A stretch of 33,520 bases of DNA from an uncultured Clostridia bacterium (GCA_937915065.1 CALDMR010000157.1:1-33520); one strand, 5' to 3'. Numbered from the stretch's first letter, positions 1-8,723 are shown. Notes: a model not told the origin generated them from the sequence alone. Translations and numbers: made by a program.

Positions 1-119
1 TATTTCCTACCAGGGGCTCTTTTTTGTACTGTCTGCACAATCTGGGGCAGTTCAACCCTATGGTTCCGGGGGCTTTTTTATTTGTTGCATGCATCAGCGG
101 GCCGCTGCCCGGAGGGAGG

Positions 120-851
120 TCAAAGCACGGCAGCCAGGAAATCCTGGGTGCGCTTGACCTGCGGATGCTCAAAGATCTGCTCGGGCGTGCCTTCTTCGGC
201 GATCACGCCGTCGGCCATCAGGATCACGCGGTCGGCCACGTCCCGGGCGAAGCCCATTTCGTGGGTGACGACCACCATGGTCATGCCGCCGTCGGCCAGC
301 TCTTTCATAACGGTCAGCACCTCGCCCACCATCTCGGGGTCCAGAGCGGAGGTGGGCTCGTCAAAGAGCATCACATCGGGATTCATGGCCAGGGCGCGGG
401 CAATGGCCACGCGCTGCTGCTGGCCGCCGGAAAGCTGGTGGGGATAAGCGTTGGCTTTATCAGCCAGGCCCACGCGCTCCAGCAGTTCCATGGCCCGCTT
501 TTCCGCTTCTTCTTTGCTGATCAGCTTCAGATCCACCGGGGCAAGCATAATGTTTTTCTTCACCGTCAGGTGGGCGAACAGATTAAAGCTCTGGAACACC
601 ATGCCGATGTTCTGGCGCACTTTGTTGATGTTCCCCTTTTTGTCGGTGATTTCGTATCCATCCACAATGATCTGGCCGCTGGTGGCTTCCTCCAGTCGGT
701 TCAGGCACCGCAGAAAGGTGGATTTACCGCCGCCGGAGGGGCCGATCACGCAGACCACTTCGCCCTCGTTCACCGTCAAATTGATGCCTTTGAGGACGTC
801 CAGGTGATGGAAGCTCTTTTTCAGATCATGAACGACTATTTTTTCTGTCAT
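120..851 (-). CDS. Polar amino-acid ABC transporter ATP-binding protein
   Basis: This 243-residue protein is the ATPase of an amino-acid importer of the GlnQ/HisP type and would sit on the cytoplasmic face of the permease dimer. The sequence shows Walker A GPSGGGKST at residues 37-45, a Q-loop glutamine near 87, the ABC signature LSGGQQQ at 140-146, Walker B MLFDEP at about 161-166 and the H-loop histidine at 197. The length is normal for the family. Its start overlaps the end of the permease gene by 26 bases, so it is the last gene of a three-gene operon (binding protein, permease, ATPase). A GGAG sequence lies about 11 bases before the ATG. The substrate cannot be told from the ATPase; an amino acid is clear, its identity is not. 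Confidence 0.95.
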   Translation of the reverse strand: MTEKIVVHDLKKSFHHLDVLKGINLTVNEGEVVCVIGPSGGGKSTFLRCLNRLEEATSGQIIVDGYEITDKKGNINKVRQNIGMVFQSFNLFAHLTVKKNIMLAPVDLKLISKEEAEKRAMELLERVGLADKANAYPHQLSGGQQQRVAIARALAMNPDVMLFDEPTSALDPEMVGEVLTVMKELADGGMTMVVVTHEMGFARDVADRVILMADGVIAEEGTPEQIFEHPQVKRTQDFLAAVL

Positions 852-1497
852 AGCTTAATCTCTTCTCCAAGTAATGTGCCAAGATCATCAGCAGGGATGT
901 GAAGGCCAGATAGAACAGCGCCACACAGACATAGGTCTGGAAATAATCCAAGCGGATCATGATATACTGGCCGGCCTTGTTCACGATTTCGGCCAGGCCG
1001 ATCACGGTCAGGATCGAAGTGTCCTTCAAAGTGATGATAAACTGATTCACCATCGGGGGGATGGCAATTTTGAAGGCCTGGGGCAGGACGATCTTTGCGG
1101 TGGTGCGGCTGGCGCTCAGGCCGAGGCTCCGCGCAGCTTCCGACTGTCCCTTGGGCACTGCCTGAATACCGCTGCGGAAAATCTCAGAGAGATAGGCGCC
1201 TGCATTCAGGCTCAGGGTGATCATGCCGGCGGTGAACGGACTCAAATGCAGTCCCGCAGCCTGGGAAAGGCCGAAATATACCACGAAGGCCTGCACGATC
1301 ATGGGAGTACCGCGGATCAGCCAGACATATACGCCGGAAATAGCCTGCAACACTTTGAAATGGGACATCTTCATCAGGCAGGCAATCAGGCCGAGGCCCA
1401 TACCGATCAGGATGGACAAAAGCCAGATCTCGATGGTAATTTGAAAGCCGTCGATCAGATAGGGCCATGCAGATTGAAGGGTTTGGAACAAGCTCAT
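826..1497 (-). CDS. Amino-acid ABC transporter permease
   Basis: This 223-residue integral membrane protein is a permease of the HisM/GlnP family. Several hydrophobic spans are visible, starting at about residues 20-45, with the conserved RGTP motif at 62-65 and the cytoplasmic EAA loop at about 118-133 (…GQSEAARSLGL…) that docks the ATPase. It lies between the binding protein (43 bases upstream) and the ATPase (overlapping 26 bases), all on the minus strand, so the three form one transcription unit. The ribosome binding site is weak (AAGAAG), which fits expression coupled to the upstream gene. Only one permease gene is present, so the pore is probably a homodimer (family knowledge). Confidence 0.94.
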   Translation of the reverse strand: MSLFQTLQSAWPYLIDGFQITIEIWLLSILIGMGLGLIACLMKMSHFKVLQAISGVYVWLIRGTPMIVQAFVVYFGLSQAAGLHLSPFTAGMITLSLNAGAYLSEIFRSGIQAVPKGQSEAARSLGLSASRTTAKIVLPQAFKIAIPPMVNQFIITLKDTSILTVIGLAEIVNKAGQYIMIRLDYFQTYVCVALFYLAFTSLLMILAHYLEKRLSYDRKNSRS

Positions 1498-1540
1498 ATG
1501 GTTATCAACTTCTTATCTTCTTTGGAGTTGGCTGGAAAAC

Positions 1541-2347
1541 TCAGCCTTCGACTTCGATGCCGTATTTGGCCAGGATCTCGTCATAGGTGCCGTTTTCCTT
1601 GATGTTGGCCAGGCCAGCGTTGAACATTTCCAGCAGTTCGGGGCTGCTGCCCTTCTTCACGGCAAAGCCGTAGGAAGCGTAGTTCTGCTGATCGCCGACC
1701 ATCTTCAGGCCCAGATCCTTGTTTTGCAGCTGGTAAGAAATTACGGCGTAATCCTCGAAGCCAGCTGCGTCGTTACCGCCGGCAACGGCAGCGTAGACGG
1801 AGGGGGAATCCTTATAAGTCACGGTGGTGAAGCCGTACTCTTCGGCAATGCTGTTGGCAAACTTCTGGCTTTCGGTGCCGGTCTTGACAGCCACGGTCTT
1901 GCCTGCCAGCTCATCATAAGAAGTGATGGCGCTGTCGGACTTGAGGATCATGATCTGGCCGCCGGTGTAATAGCCGTCGGAGAAATCATAGGACTGCTTG
2001 CGATCATCGGTGATGCTCATGCCGGCGATCATGCCGTCAGCCTGGCCGGACTGCAGGTTGCCGATGGCTGCGTCCCAGCCGCAGTTATCGATCTCGTATG
2101 CAAAGCCCTGATCCTCGGCGATGGCAGCCAGGATGTCCATGTCCACGCCGACATACTCGCCGCTGGCCTCATCCAGAAATTCAAAGGGGGCAAAGGCGTT
2201 GTCGGCGACGATCTTGTAGACTTTGGCGTTGTTTTCGCCGTTGGAAGAAGGCTGTGCGTCATTGTTGCCGTTGCCGCAGGCGGTCAGGGCGCCTGCCAGC
2301 ATCAGGGAAGCGGTCAGAACCGCAGCGGTGCGTTTGGTCAGTTTCAT
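1541..2347 (-). CDS. Amino-acid ABC transporter substrate-binding lipoprotein
   Basis: This 268-residue protein starts with a lipoprotein signal peptide: KR at positions 5-6, a hydrophobic core and lipobox LTAC with the acylated Cys at 24. A low-complexity Gly/Asn/Ser linker follows. The rest is the bilobed solute-binding fold of the SBP_bac_3 family, with the typical FAPFEF segment near residue 51 and the SITDDRKQSYDFS motif whose Arg normally contacts the ligand carboxylate. It would be anchored outside the membrane and feed the permease encoded just downstream. GAAAGGAAG lies 6 bases before the ATG. Specificity (polar, basic or acidic amino acid) is not decidable here. Confidence 0.94.
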   Translation of the reverse strand: MKLTKRTAAVLTASLMLAGALTACGNGNNDAQPSSNGENNAKVYKIVADNAFAPFEFLDEASGEYVGVDMDILAAIAEDQGFAYEIDNCGWDAAIGNLQSGQADGMIAGMSITDDRKQSYDFSDGYYTGGQIMILKSDSAITSYDELAGKTVAVKTGTESQKFANSIAEEYGFTTVTYKDSPSVYAAVAGGNDAAGFEDYAVISYQLQNKDLGLKMVGDQQNYASYGFAVKKGSSPELLEMFNAGLANIKENGTYDEILAKYGIEVEG

Positions 2348-2747
2348 ACAAATCTTCCTTTCTTCGTGTTCTTGAATCTTATCAAAAAGCTGTGGTAAGC
2401 AGGGAGAGATTGGACTTCACCTGCCGGAACAGCGCTTTTGCACCCCGGTTTTCTATGCGTAAAATATGCATGAATATACGAGAAGTTTGATAAGGATTTC
2501 ACAATAATATAAAAGTTTTCTATTTATTATACATGATTTTGCCCTATTTGTCATTAAGAATTTTGCGATTTGTGGTTTTGAACAAAAAGAGGGTTTATGG
2601 TGACTATATTATAGAATATCTATGCAAAATGGAATATTTGCCGGAAAAATACCGCGGCAGAGAGAAAAAATCGGCCGGAAATCCGGAATCACCCTTGCCA
2701 GCGGCGCAGATTTGTGGCATAATAATAAAGCTTTATTTGTCCCGCAT
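2348..2747. other. Intergenic region between ABC operon and tRNA-Ser
   Basis: This gap holds the divergent upstream regions of the ABC transporter operon (minus) and tRNA-Ser (plus). The part at about 2470-2640 is AT-rich. I see no convincing gene in it. The minus-strand promoter of the ABC operon must lie here, but none of the candidate hexamers around 2465-2510 is well spaced. The tRNA promoter is listed separately. Confidence 0.6.
2695..2723 (+). promoter_or_regulatory. Promoter of tRNA-Ser
   Basis: A -35 hexamer TTGCCA at 2695-2700 and a -10 hexamer CATAAT at 2718-2723 are separated by 17 bases, about 25 bases before the mature 5' end of the tRNA. Spacing and position fit a housekeeping sigma promoter for the single tRNA gene. 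Confidence 0.7.
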
Positions 2748-2836
2748 GCAGCGGTATCGAAGTGGTCATAACGGGGCTGACTCGAAATCAGTTTGGGAGC
2801 AATCCCACGAGGGTTCGAATCCCTCCCGCTGCGCCA
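2748..2836 (+). tRNA. tRNA-Ser (anticodon CGA)
   Basis: The 89-base gene folds as a class II tRNA. The acceptor stem pairs GCAGCGG (2748-2754) with CCGCTGC (2826-2832), followed by discriminator G and an encoded CCA at 2834-2836. The anticodon stem pairs GCTGA with TCAGT around loop CTCGAAA, so the anticodon is CGA (2783-2785), reading UCG. The long variable arm (TGGGAGCAATCCCA) is typical of serine tRNAs, and the T arm has GAGGG-TTCGAAT-CCCTC. It stands alone with its own promoter and terminator. Confidence 0.97.
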
Positions 2837-2880
2837 AAAGTCTCCGGAAGCTTTTGCTTCCGGAGACTTTTTCTTTTCTT
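2837..2880 (+). terminator. Rho-independent terminator of tRNA-Ser
   Basis: A perfect 15-bp stem (2837-2851 with 2856-2870) closes a TTTT loop and runs into a T-rich tail at 2868-2880. It begins directly after the CCA of the tRNA. It also lies 49 bases beyond the stop codon of the convergent response regulator gene and may help end that transcript. Confidence 0.92.
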
Positions 2881-2928
2881 GCGTGACAGCAAAGGAAATG
2901 TCGTTGACTTTGAAAGGAGGGATTCTGC

Positions 2929-3606
2929 TTACAGGGTTTCAGGAGTCAGATAATATCCCTCGCGGACTTTCGTTATAATTGGATTATAGCCCAGGGCCGC
3001 ATGGAGCTTTTTTCGCAGGGAGTGCATATGAACGCGCAGAACATTGCTGAAACTGTTGGAGCGACTGTCGTACACATGATCCATCAAAGTTTCTTGGCTT
3101 ACGATCTTTTGCGAATTACATAATAAATGCTCGAGAATACTGCACTCGGTACGGGTGAGCGGAATTTCCGCATCTCCGGCATAAACTTTTCTGGAATTGC
3201 GATCCATGCGCAGATTGCCGCATTCCAGAATCGCGGAAGCGGTGATAAATTCCCTGCGCAGCAGCGAGCGAACTCTGGCTTCCAATTCAGCGGATGCAAA
3301 GGGCTTGGCCAGATAATCGTCCGCGCCTAAATCCAATCCCTGAATCCGATCCTGCAGGCCGTTCCGGGCCGTTACAACAAAAATACGCATGTCGGCATGG
3401 TTTTTTCGAGCATACTGCAGAACATCCAAACCATCCAATTCCGGCAGATTCAGATCCAGAATCATCAGATCATAGTGATCAATTTCAATGGCGTTCAGTG
3501 CGGCTGCGCCATCATATGCACAATCTACTGCATAACCGGATAGACGTAAGTGGTCTGCGAGTACGGTACAAAGCAGCGATTCGTCTTCTACGATCAGCAG
3601 GCGCAC
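2929..3606 (-). CDS. OmpR/PhoB-family response regulator (orphan)
   Basis: This 225-residue DNA-binding response regulator has a receiver domain at about 1-115 with acidic residues E7/D8, phosphoacceptor D51 (in ILDLNLPELDG), T79 and K101. A winged-helix C-terminal domain at about 125-225 includes the typical LTRTECSILEHLL segment. The start is GTG at 3604-3606, with GGAGGG about 8 bases upstream. No sensor kinase gene is adjacent: downstream is the convergent tRNA-Ser and upstream is an AT-rich island with broken genes, so the partner may have been lost or be elsewhere. Target genes cannot be inferred. Confidence 0.93.
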   Translation of the reverse strand: MRLLIVEDESLLCTVLADHLRLSGYAVDCAYDGAAALNAIEIDHYDLMILDLNLPELDGLDVLQYARKNHADMRIFVVTARNGLQDRIQGLDLGADDYLAKPFASAELEARVRSLLRREFITASAILECGNLRMDRNSRKVYAGDAEIPLTRTECSILEHLLCNSQKIVSQETLMDHVYDSRSNSFSNVLRVHMHSLRKKLHAALGYNPIITKVREGYYLTPETL

Positions 3607-3628
3607 GATGGGATCCCTCCATACAAAA

Positions 3629-3823
3629 TTACAAGAATATAATAGATAAAACGATTTTAGCTATAAAGCCAATCAAAGCGCCTTTACCTGCCGACTTAGC
3701 TCGTTTAGGTTTCTTTCCTTCGTATATAAGAAAGAGGATTAAACCAACAATCGGAATAAAAACCCCCAAGATAGCAAATCCAAAACTTGAACTATCTTCA
3801 GAAAATTTTGATAATGTCTTCAT
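3629..3823 (-). CDS. Small two-span membrane protein, probably N-terminally truncated
   Basis: This 64-residue reading frame encodes two hydrophobic spans (about residues 14-34 and 49-64) joined by a basic loop (EGKKPKRAKSAGKG). That core resembles the C-terminal part of small clostridial membrane proteins that normally carry an N-terminal zinc ribbon (family knowledge). No cysteine pairs are present here, so the zinc ribbon is missing. Its first codons overlap the end of the upstream recombinase remnant by 26 bases in another frame, which suggests that a deletion joined two broken genes near 3800-3815. Whether it is translated is uncertain. It ends 22 bases before the response regulator. Confidence 0.5.
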   Translation of the reverse strand: MKTLSKFSEDSSSFGFAILGVFIPIVGLILFLIYEGKKPKRAKSAGKGALIGFIAKIVLSIIFL

Positions 3824-4394
3824 TTAAGGGAATAATTAAAGGCTTGCGGTTTTTAGTGACATTTACATGGACTAAGGCATTATCGAAATCAACATCTCTG
3901 ATTTTAAGATTGATAAGGCTATTCTGCCGGATACCGGTAGAAAGCAGGAAATTGATAATTACCCAACTGCGATAAGTTGAAAAATTGCACTTGCGGATAT
4001 CTGGTTTTTTGAGTAGTTCCTGTAGTTCGTGATCAGTATATGTTTTAATTGGTGCTTCATCAGCCTTTGGTAGTGTGATTTCAAAAAATGGCAAATACTC
4101 ACACCTCATAAAGAATCGCATTAAGGTCTTTAAATCTCTTGTATAAGTTTGCATCGAAACTTCATTTAAATTAGGATCTTCTCTTAATGCAACGTAGAAA
4201 TCTGCCATTGTCTGCGATGAAAGTTCGGAAAGCGGTGTGTTGGGTGGAATTCTTTTGTAAATCTGCTTGATAGATTCTCGATAATGGCAAATTGTTCCAT
4301 CGCGCAAATTGCGAGCTTTACAATCTAAAATATATTCTTCAAATCCATCTTCAAATGTTTTTTCGTTTGGGATGCACATTTTAATTTTCTTCAT
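3798..4394 (-). pseudogene. Tyrosine recombinase (integrase), truncated at the C-terminus
   Basis: The 198-residue product has an N-terminal SAM-like core-binding domain (about 13-100) and the first half of a phage-integrase catalytic domain. The first catalytic Arg is in TGIRQNSLINLKIRDVD and the beta-hairpin Lys is in VTKNRKPLIIPL. The frame stops right after this, so the HxxR box, the second His/Trp and the nucleophilic Tyr are all absent. Usual length is about 280-320 residues. The remnant cannot be catalytically active by itself. A good GGAGGT lies 7-8 bases before the ATG. The gene is AT-rich, unlike its GC-rich neighbours, which suggests horizontal origin. Confidence 0.85.
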
Positions 4395-4416
4395 CGTTTT
4401 ACCTCCAAAAGCACAA

Positions 4417-4468
4417 AAGTAGGAAGCACATCATCACTTGAGCTGCGGTGATGACATGCTTCCTACTT
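4417..4468. repeat. 52-bp imperfect inverted repeat upstream of the integrase remnant
   Basis: Two 21-base arms (4417-4437 and 4448-4468) are complementary except for two adjacent positions and enclose a 10-base spacer. The outer halves read AAGTAGGAAGCA and TGCTTCCTACTT. It sits 22 bases before the recombinase start codon, thus in its 5' leader or promoter. It is not followed by a clear T-run on either strand, so a terminator is less likely than a recombinase or regulator binding site. Confidence 0.75.
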
Positions 4469-4528
4469 AAATTCAAACGATAAACAAATAGATGAACTTT
4501 TTTTCAAAAAATACGAGAAAAAGGTCGA

Positions 4529-5527
4529 TCACTTCAGGCTTTCCGCCACGGCTACGGCCACGGCCACGGTGGCGCCGACCATGGGGTTGTTGCCCATGCC
4601 CAGGAAGCCCATCATCTCCACATGAGCGGGGACGGAAGAGGAACCTGCGAACTGGGCGTCGGAGTGCATGCGGCCCATGGTATCGGTCATACCGTAGGAA
4701 GCGGGGCCTGCGGCCATGTTATCCGGGTGCAGCGTGCGGCCCGTGCCGCCGCCGGAAGCCACGGAGAAATACTTCTTGCCCTGCTCGATGCATTCCTTCT
4801 TATAGGTGCCGGCCACAGGGTGTTGGAAGCGGGTGGGGTTGGTGGAGTTGCCGGTGATGGACACATCCACGCCCTCGTGGTGCATGATGGCCACGCCCTC
4901 GCGTACATCGTCGCAGCCGAAGCAGCGGACGTTGGCCCGCTCGCCGTCGCTGTATGCGATCTCGCGGACGATGGTCAGTTCGCCGGTGTAGTAATCAAAC
5001 TGCGTCTGAACATAGGTGAAGCCGTTGATGCGGGAGATGATCTGGGCGGCGTCTTTGCCCAAGCCGTTCAGGATCACGCGCAGGGGCTCCTTGCGGGCCT
5101 TGTTGGCGTTGCGGACGATGCCGATTGCGCCCTCGGCGGCGGCGAAGGACTCGTGGCCGGCCAGGAAGGCGAAACATTTGGTTTCATCCCGCAGCAGCAT
5201 GGCGCCCAGGTTGCCGTGACCCAGGCCGACCTTGCGGTCGTCTGCCACAGAACCGGGGATGCAGAAGGACTGCAGGCCGATGCCGATGGCTTCGGCCGCT
5301 TCGGCAGCGGACTTCACGCCCTTCTTGATGGCGATGGCGGCGCCCACAGTGTAGGCCCAGCCGGCGTTTTCAAAGCAGATGGGCTGGATGCCCTTGACAA
5401 TATCATAGGGGTTGATGCCCTTTTCCTCGCAGATGGTCTTGCACTCTTCGACGCTGCCGATGCCGTACTCGCTGAGGACGGAGTTGATTTTGTCGATTCT
5501 TCTTTCGTAACTTTCAAACAAAGCCAT
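4529..5527 (-). CDS. GGGtGRT family protein
   Basis: This 332-residue protein belongs to the clostridial GGGtGRT family, named after a motif seen here as GGGTGRT near residue 264. It is rich in glycine and has several cysteines (for example C30, C51 and C-x-x in CFGCDD near 202-205), compatible with metal or Fe-S binding, but no activity is established to my knowledge. The gene follows a NifU-like gene by 17 bases with a strong GGAGGAGG and is surely co-transcribed; this pairing suggests a joint function around Fe-S or metal chemistry (inference). The C-terminal end is a run of Ala/Val (VAVAVAVAES). No clear terminator follows. Confidence 0.85.
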   Translation of the reverse strand: MALFESYERRIDKINSVLSEYGIGSVEECKTICEEKGINPYDIVKGIQPICFENAGWAYTVGAAIAIKKGVKSAAEAAEAIGIGLQSFCIPGSVADDRKVGLGHGNLGAMLLRDETKCFAFLAGHESFAAAEGAIGIVRNANKARKEPLRVILNGLGKDAAQIISRINGFTYVQTQFDYYTGELTIVREIAYSDGERANVRCFGCDDVREGVAIMHHEGVDVSITGNSTNPTRFQHPVAGTYKKECIEQGKKYFSVASGGGTGRTLHPDNMAAGPASYGMTDTMGRMHSDAQFAGSSSVPAHVEMMGFLGMGNNPMVGATVAVAVAVAESLK

Positions 5528-5544
5528 AATACTTCCTCCTCCTT

Positions 5545-6237
5545 TTATTCCTGCCGGGGATCGACATATTTGACGGCGCTGTCGAACTGGCCGTAGTGGC
5601 CGGTGGCCTTTTCCATGGCTGCAGCGGGCTCGTCGCCCTTCTTGATGAAGTCCATCATCTTGCCCAGGTTGATAAATTCATAGCCGATGATCTCGTCGTC
5701 CTTGTTCAGGGCCACGCGGGTGCAGTAACCCTCGGCCATTTCCAGATAGCGGGGGCCCTTTTCCTTGGTGGCAAACATGGTGCCTACCTGGCTGCGCAGG
5801 CCCTTGCCCAGGTCTTCCAGAGAGGCGCCGATGGGCAGGCCGCCCTCGGAGAAAGCGGTTTGGGTGCGGCCATAGACGATCTGCAGGAACAGTTCGCGCA
5901 TGGCGGTGTTGATGGCGTCGCACACCAGGTCGGTGTTCAGGGCCTCCAGCAGCGTTTTGCCAATGAGGATCTCAGAGGCCATGGCGGCGGAGTGGGTCAT
6001 GCCGGAGCAGCCGATGGTCTCCACCAGGGCCTCCTCGATGACGCCGTCCTTAACATTCAGTGTAAGCTTGCAGGCGCCCTGCTGGGGAGCACACCAGCCG
6101 ATGCCGTGGGTCAGGCCGCTGATGTCGGAGATCTGCTTGGCCTGAACCCATTTACCCTCTTCGGGAATGGGGGCGGGGCCGTGATACGCGCCCTTGGCAA
6201 TGGGGCACATATGCTGTACTTCGGTGGAATAAATCAT
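5545..6237 (-). CDS. NifU/IscU-like iron-sulfur scaffold protein
   Basis: This 230-residue protein resembles IscU/NifU N-terminal scaffolds. The segment GCSGMTHSAAMASEIL followed by GKTLLEAL matches the second cysteine region of IscU, and cysteines in GWCAPQQGAC precede it. The usual third scaffold cysteine is not obvious. The protein is longer than a plain IscU (about 130-150), with an extra C-terminal region containing YCTRV. The start at 6237 is chosen because the family resemblance begins there, GAAAGGA lies about 10 bases before, and a consensus promoter lies 92 bases upstream; the open frame upstream is not coding. It is the first gene of a two-gene operon with the GGGtGRT gene. Its client proteins are unknown. 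Confidence 0.85.
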   Translation of the reverse strand: MIYSTEVQHMCPIAKGAYHGPAPIPEEGKWVQAKQISDISGLTHGIGWCAPQQGACKLTLNVKDGVIEEALVETIGCSGMTHSAAMASEILIGKTLLEALNTDLVCDAINTAMRELFLQIVYGRTQTAFSEGGLPIGASLEDLGKGLRSQVGTMFATKEKGPRYLEMAEGYCTRVALNKDDEIIGYEFINLGKMMDFIKKGDEPAAAMEKATGHYGQFDSAVKYVDPRQE

Positions 6238-6328
6238 GCGTTCAACATCCTTTCTTCTATGGTTGCGGCCCAAGGCAGCTGCCGGGCCGGGAAAAACAAG
6301 AGAAAAACAGGGAATTCTTTCCGATGTC

Positions 6329-6357
6329 ATTGTACCGATTCCGGGGGATATTGTCAA
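6329..6357 (-). promoter_or_regulatory. Promoter of the NifU-like/GGGtGRT operon
   Basis: On the minus strand a -35 TTGACA (6352-6357) and a -10 TACAAT (6329-6334) are spaced by exactly 17 bases. The start of transcription would lie about 85 bases before the NifU-like start codon. Confidence 0.85.
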
Positions 6358-6398
6358 ATTTTTCGGAAGAAGTTTTTTGCTGGAATTCCGGAGAAAAT

Positions 6399-6710
6399 TC
6401 AAAATCCGCTCAGCGCATTCCACAAGCCGGAGCGCCAGGCGAACCAGGCCGCAGCGGCGGCCAGCTGCAGCAGCAGAATGGCGGGAACGCCGAAGCGGAA
6501 ATACCATTTGCGGGTTTTGTGGTGAAAGACCCGCATGCCCAACAGAGCGCCGGCGCTGCCGCCCAACAGGGCCAGGAGCAACAGCGTTTTTTCCGGCACG
6601 CGCCACTGTTCCCGGCGGGCCTTTCGCTTGTCCGCGCCGTAAATGAGAAAGGCCAGCAGATTGATGGCCGGAAGATAGATGAGCAGCAGAGACTGCAGCC
6701 ATGGGGGCAT
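6399..6710 (-). CDS. DUF1294 small membrane protein
   Basis: This 103-residue protein matches the DUF1294 family. It has a first hydrophobic span (about 5-24), then the motif YGADKRKARR…RVPEKTLLLLALLGGSAGALLGM and FHHKTRKWYFRFG, followed by another membrane segment (about 75-95). Length is as usual for the family. Function is unknown; it would be in the cytoplasmic membrane. AAGGAGG lies 7 bases before the ATG, and a promoter (TTGCTT/TATGAT) is just upstream, so it is a single-gene unit, divergent from asnS. Confidence 0.88.
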   Translation of the reverse strand: MPPWLQSLLLIYLPAINLLAFLIYGADKRKARREQWRVPEKTLLLLALLGGSAGALLGMRVFHHKTRKWYFRFGVPAILLLQLAAAAAWFAWRSGLWNALSGF

Positions 6711-6749
6711 GGCGGCCCCTCCTTTCCGACGGCGCTGCCGTCAAGCCCT

Positions 6750-6778
6750 ATCATATGGGAAGAATCTCGGAAAAGCAA
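6750..6778 (-). promoter_or_regulatory. Promoter of the DUF1294 gene
   Basis: A minus-strand -35 TTGCTT (6773-6778) and -10 TATGAT (6750-6755) have a 17-base spacer and lie 40 bases before the start codon. It is divergent from the asnS promoter 20 bases away. Confidence 0.65.
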
Positions 6779-6799
6779 GGAGTTTTTTCCCCTGCCACC

Positions 6800-6827
6800 T
6801 TGCCAAACCGGGCAAAGATGGTATAAT
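6800..6827 (+). promoter_or_regulatory. Promoter of asnS
   Basis: TTGCCA (6800-6805) and TATAAT (6822-6827) with a 16-base spacer precede asnS. The leader would be only about 40 bases, which leaves no room for a T-box, so asnS appears not to be controlled by tRNA sensing here. Confidence 0.8.
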
Positions 6828-6871
6828 ATCTATGTTTTCACGGAAATGACCTGAAAGAAGGGACTTATGAT

Positions 6872-8266
<1,395 letters not shown>

Positions 8267-8454
8267 ATAAGAAACAAAAGGGGCCTCGGCATGCACCGCT
8301 TTTTAGGGGGAGCACGTCGAGGCCCCATCTTTGATGGGGCGCGCCTTGCGCGTGCAAGCGTTTTGAACGGAGTTCAAAACCTTGGATACGGGGCAATTGA
8401 TTTGTCCCGTATCTAATGAAATCAGGCCCCCGGCGAGGCCTGCCTCGCCGGGCC

Positions 8455-8682
8455 GATCCCCCATCCTCGCACGGTGGGCAATGCAGATTTCTAAATAAGA
8501 AACAAAAGGGGCCTCGGCATGCACCGCTTTTTAGGGGGAGCACGTCGAGGCCCCATCTTTGATGGGGCGCGCCTTGCGCGTGCAAGCGTTTTGAACGGAG
8601 TTCAAAACCTTGGATACGGGGCAATTGATTTGTCCCGTATCTAATGAAATCAGGCCCCCGGCGAGGCCTGCCTCGCCGGGCC
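8455..8682. repeat. 228-bp tandem repeat, copy 2
   Basis: This is a second, identical copy of the 228-bp unit, again starting with the 3' end of asnS in an untranslated position and followed by the same hairpin-rich 187-base spacer. The exact identity points to a recent duplication or ongoing recombination. Short open frames across it on the minus strand have no coding support. Confidence 0.97.
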
Positions 8683-8723
8683 GATCCCCCATCCTCGCAC
8701 GGTGGGCAATGCAGATTTCTAAA
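8683..8723. repeat. Third, partial copy of the asnS 3'-end repeat (41 bp)
   Basis: These 41 bases repeat the first 41 bases of the 228-bp unit (the asnS 3' end with its TAA) and then diverge. The arrangement is therefore D-X-D-X-D, where D is the asnS end and X the structured spacer. A plain tandem duplication of D-X would need D to have been on both sides of X already. Confidence 0.95.

Larger units (their letters stand above)
3629..4470. mobile_element. AT-rich island, remnant of an integrating element
   Basis: This stretch is visibly more AT-rich than the flanking genes and contains the truncated recombinase, the truncated small membrane protein and a 52-bp inverted repeat. It lies about 1 kb from tRNA-Ser, a gene type often used for integration, but I found no tRNA 3'-end duplicate here. 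The boundaries are estimated from composition and gene ends only. Confidence 0.4.

Noticed and set aside
1..119. Terminators at the left edge (two GGGC-T6 tails near 17-30 and 74-88)
   Set aside because: The T-runs are clear but I could not find convincing left stem arms inside the window; the first may belong to a gene cut off to the left.
2748..4470. Integration of the AT-rich island at tRNA-Ser
   Set aside because: No duplicate of the tRNA 3' end was found near the island, and the response regulator gene lies between them.
6238..6744. Upstream extension of the NifU-like frame to 6744
   Set aside because: It overlaps the DUF1294 gene and the operon promoter, and family resemblance and a ribosome binding site begin at 6237.
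6828..6871. T-box leader before asnS
   Set aside because: The leader is only about 40 bases from the likely start point, too short for a T-box, and no terminator is present.
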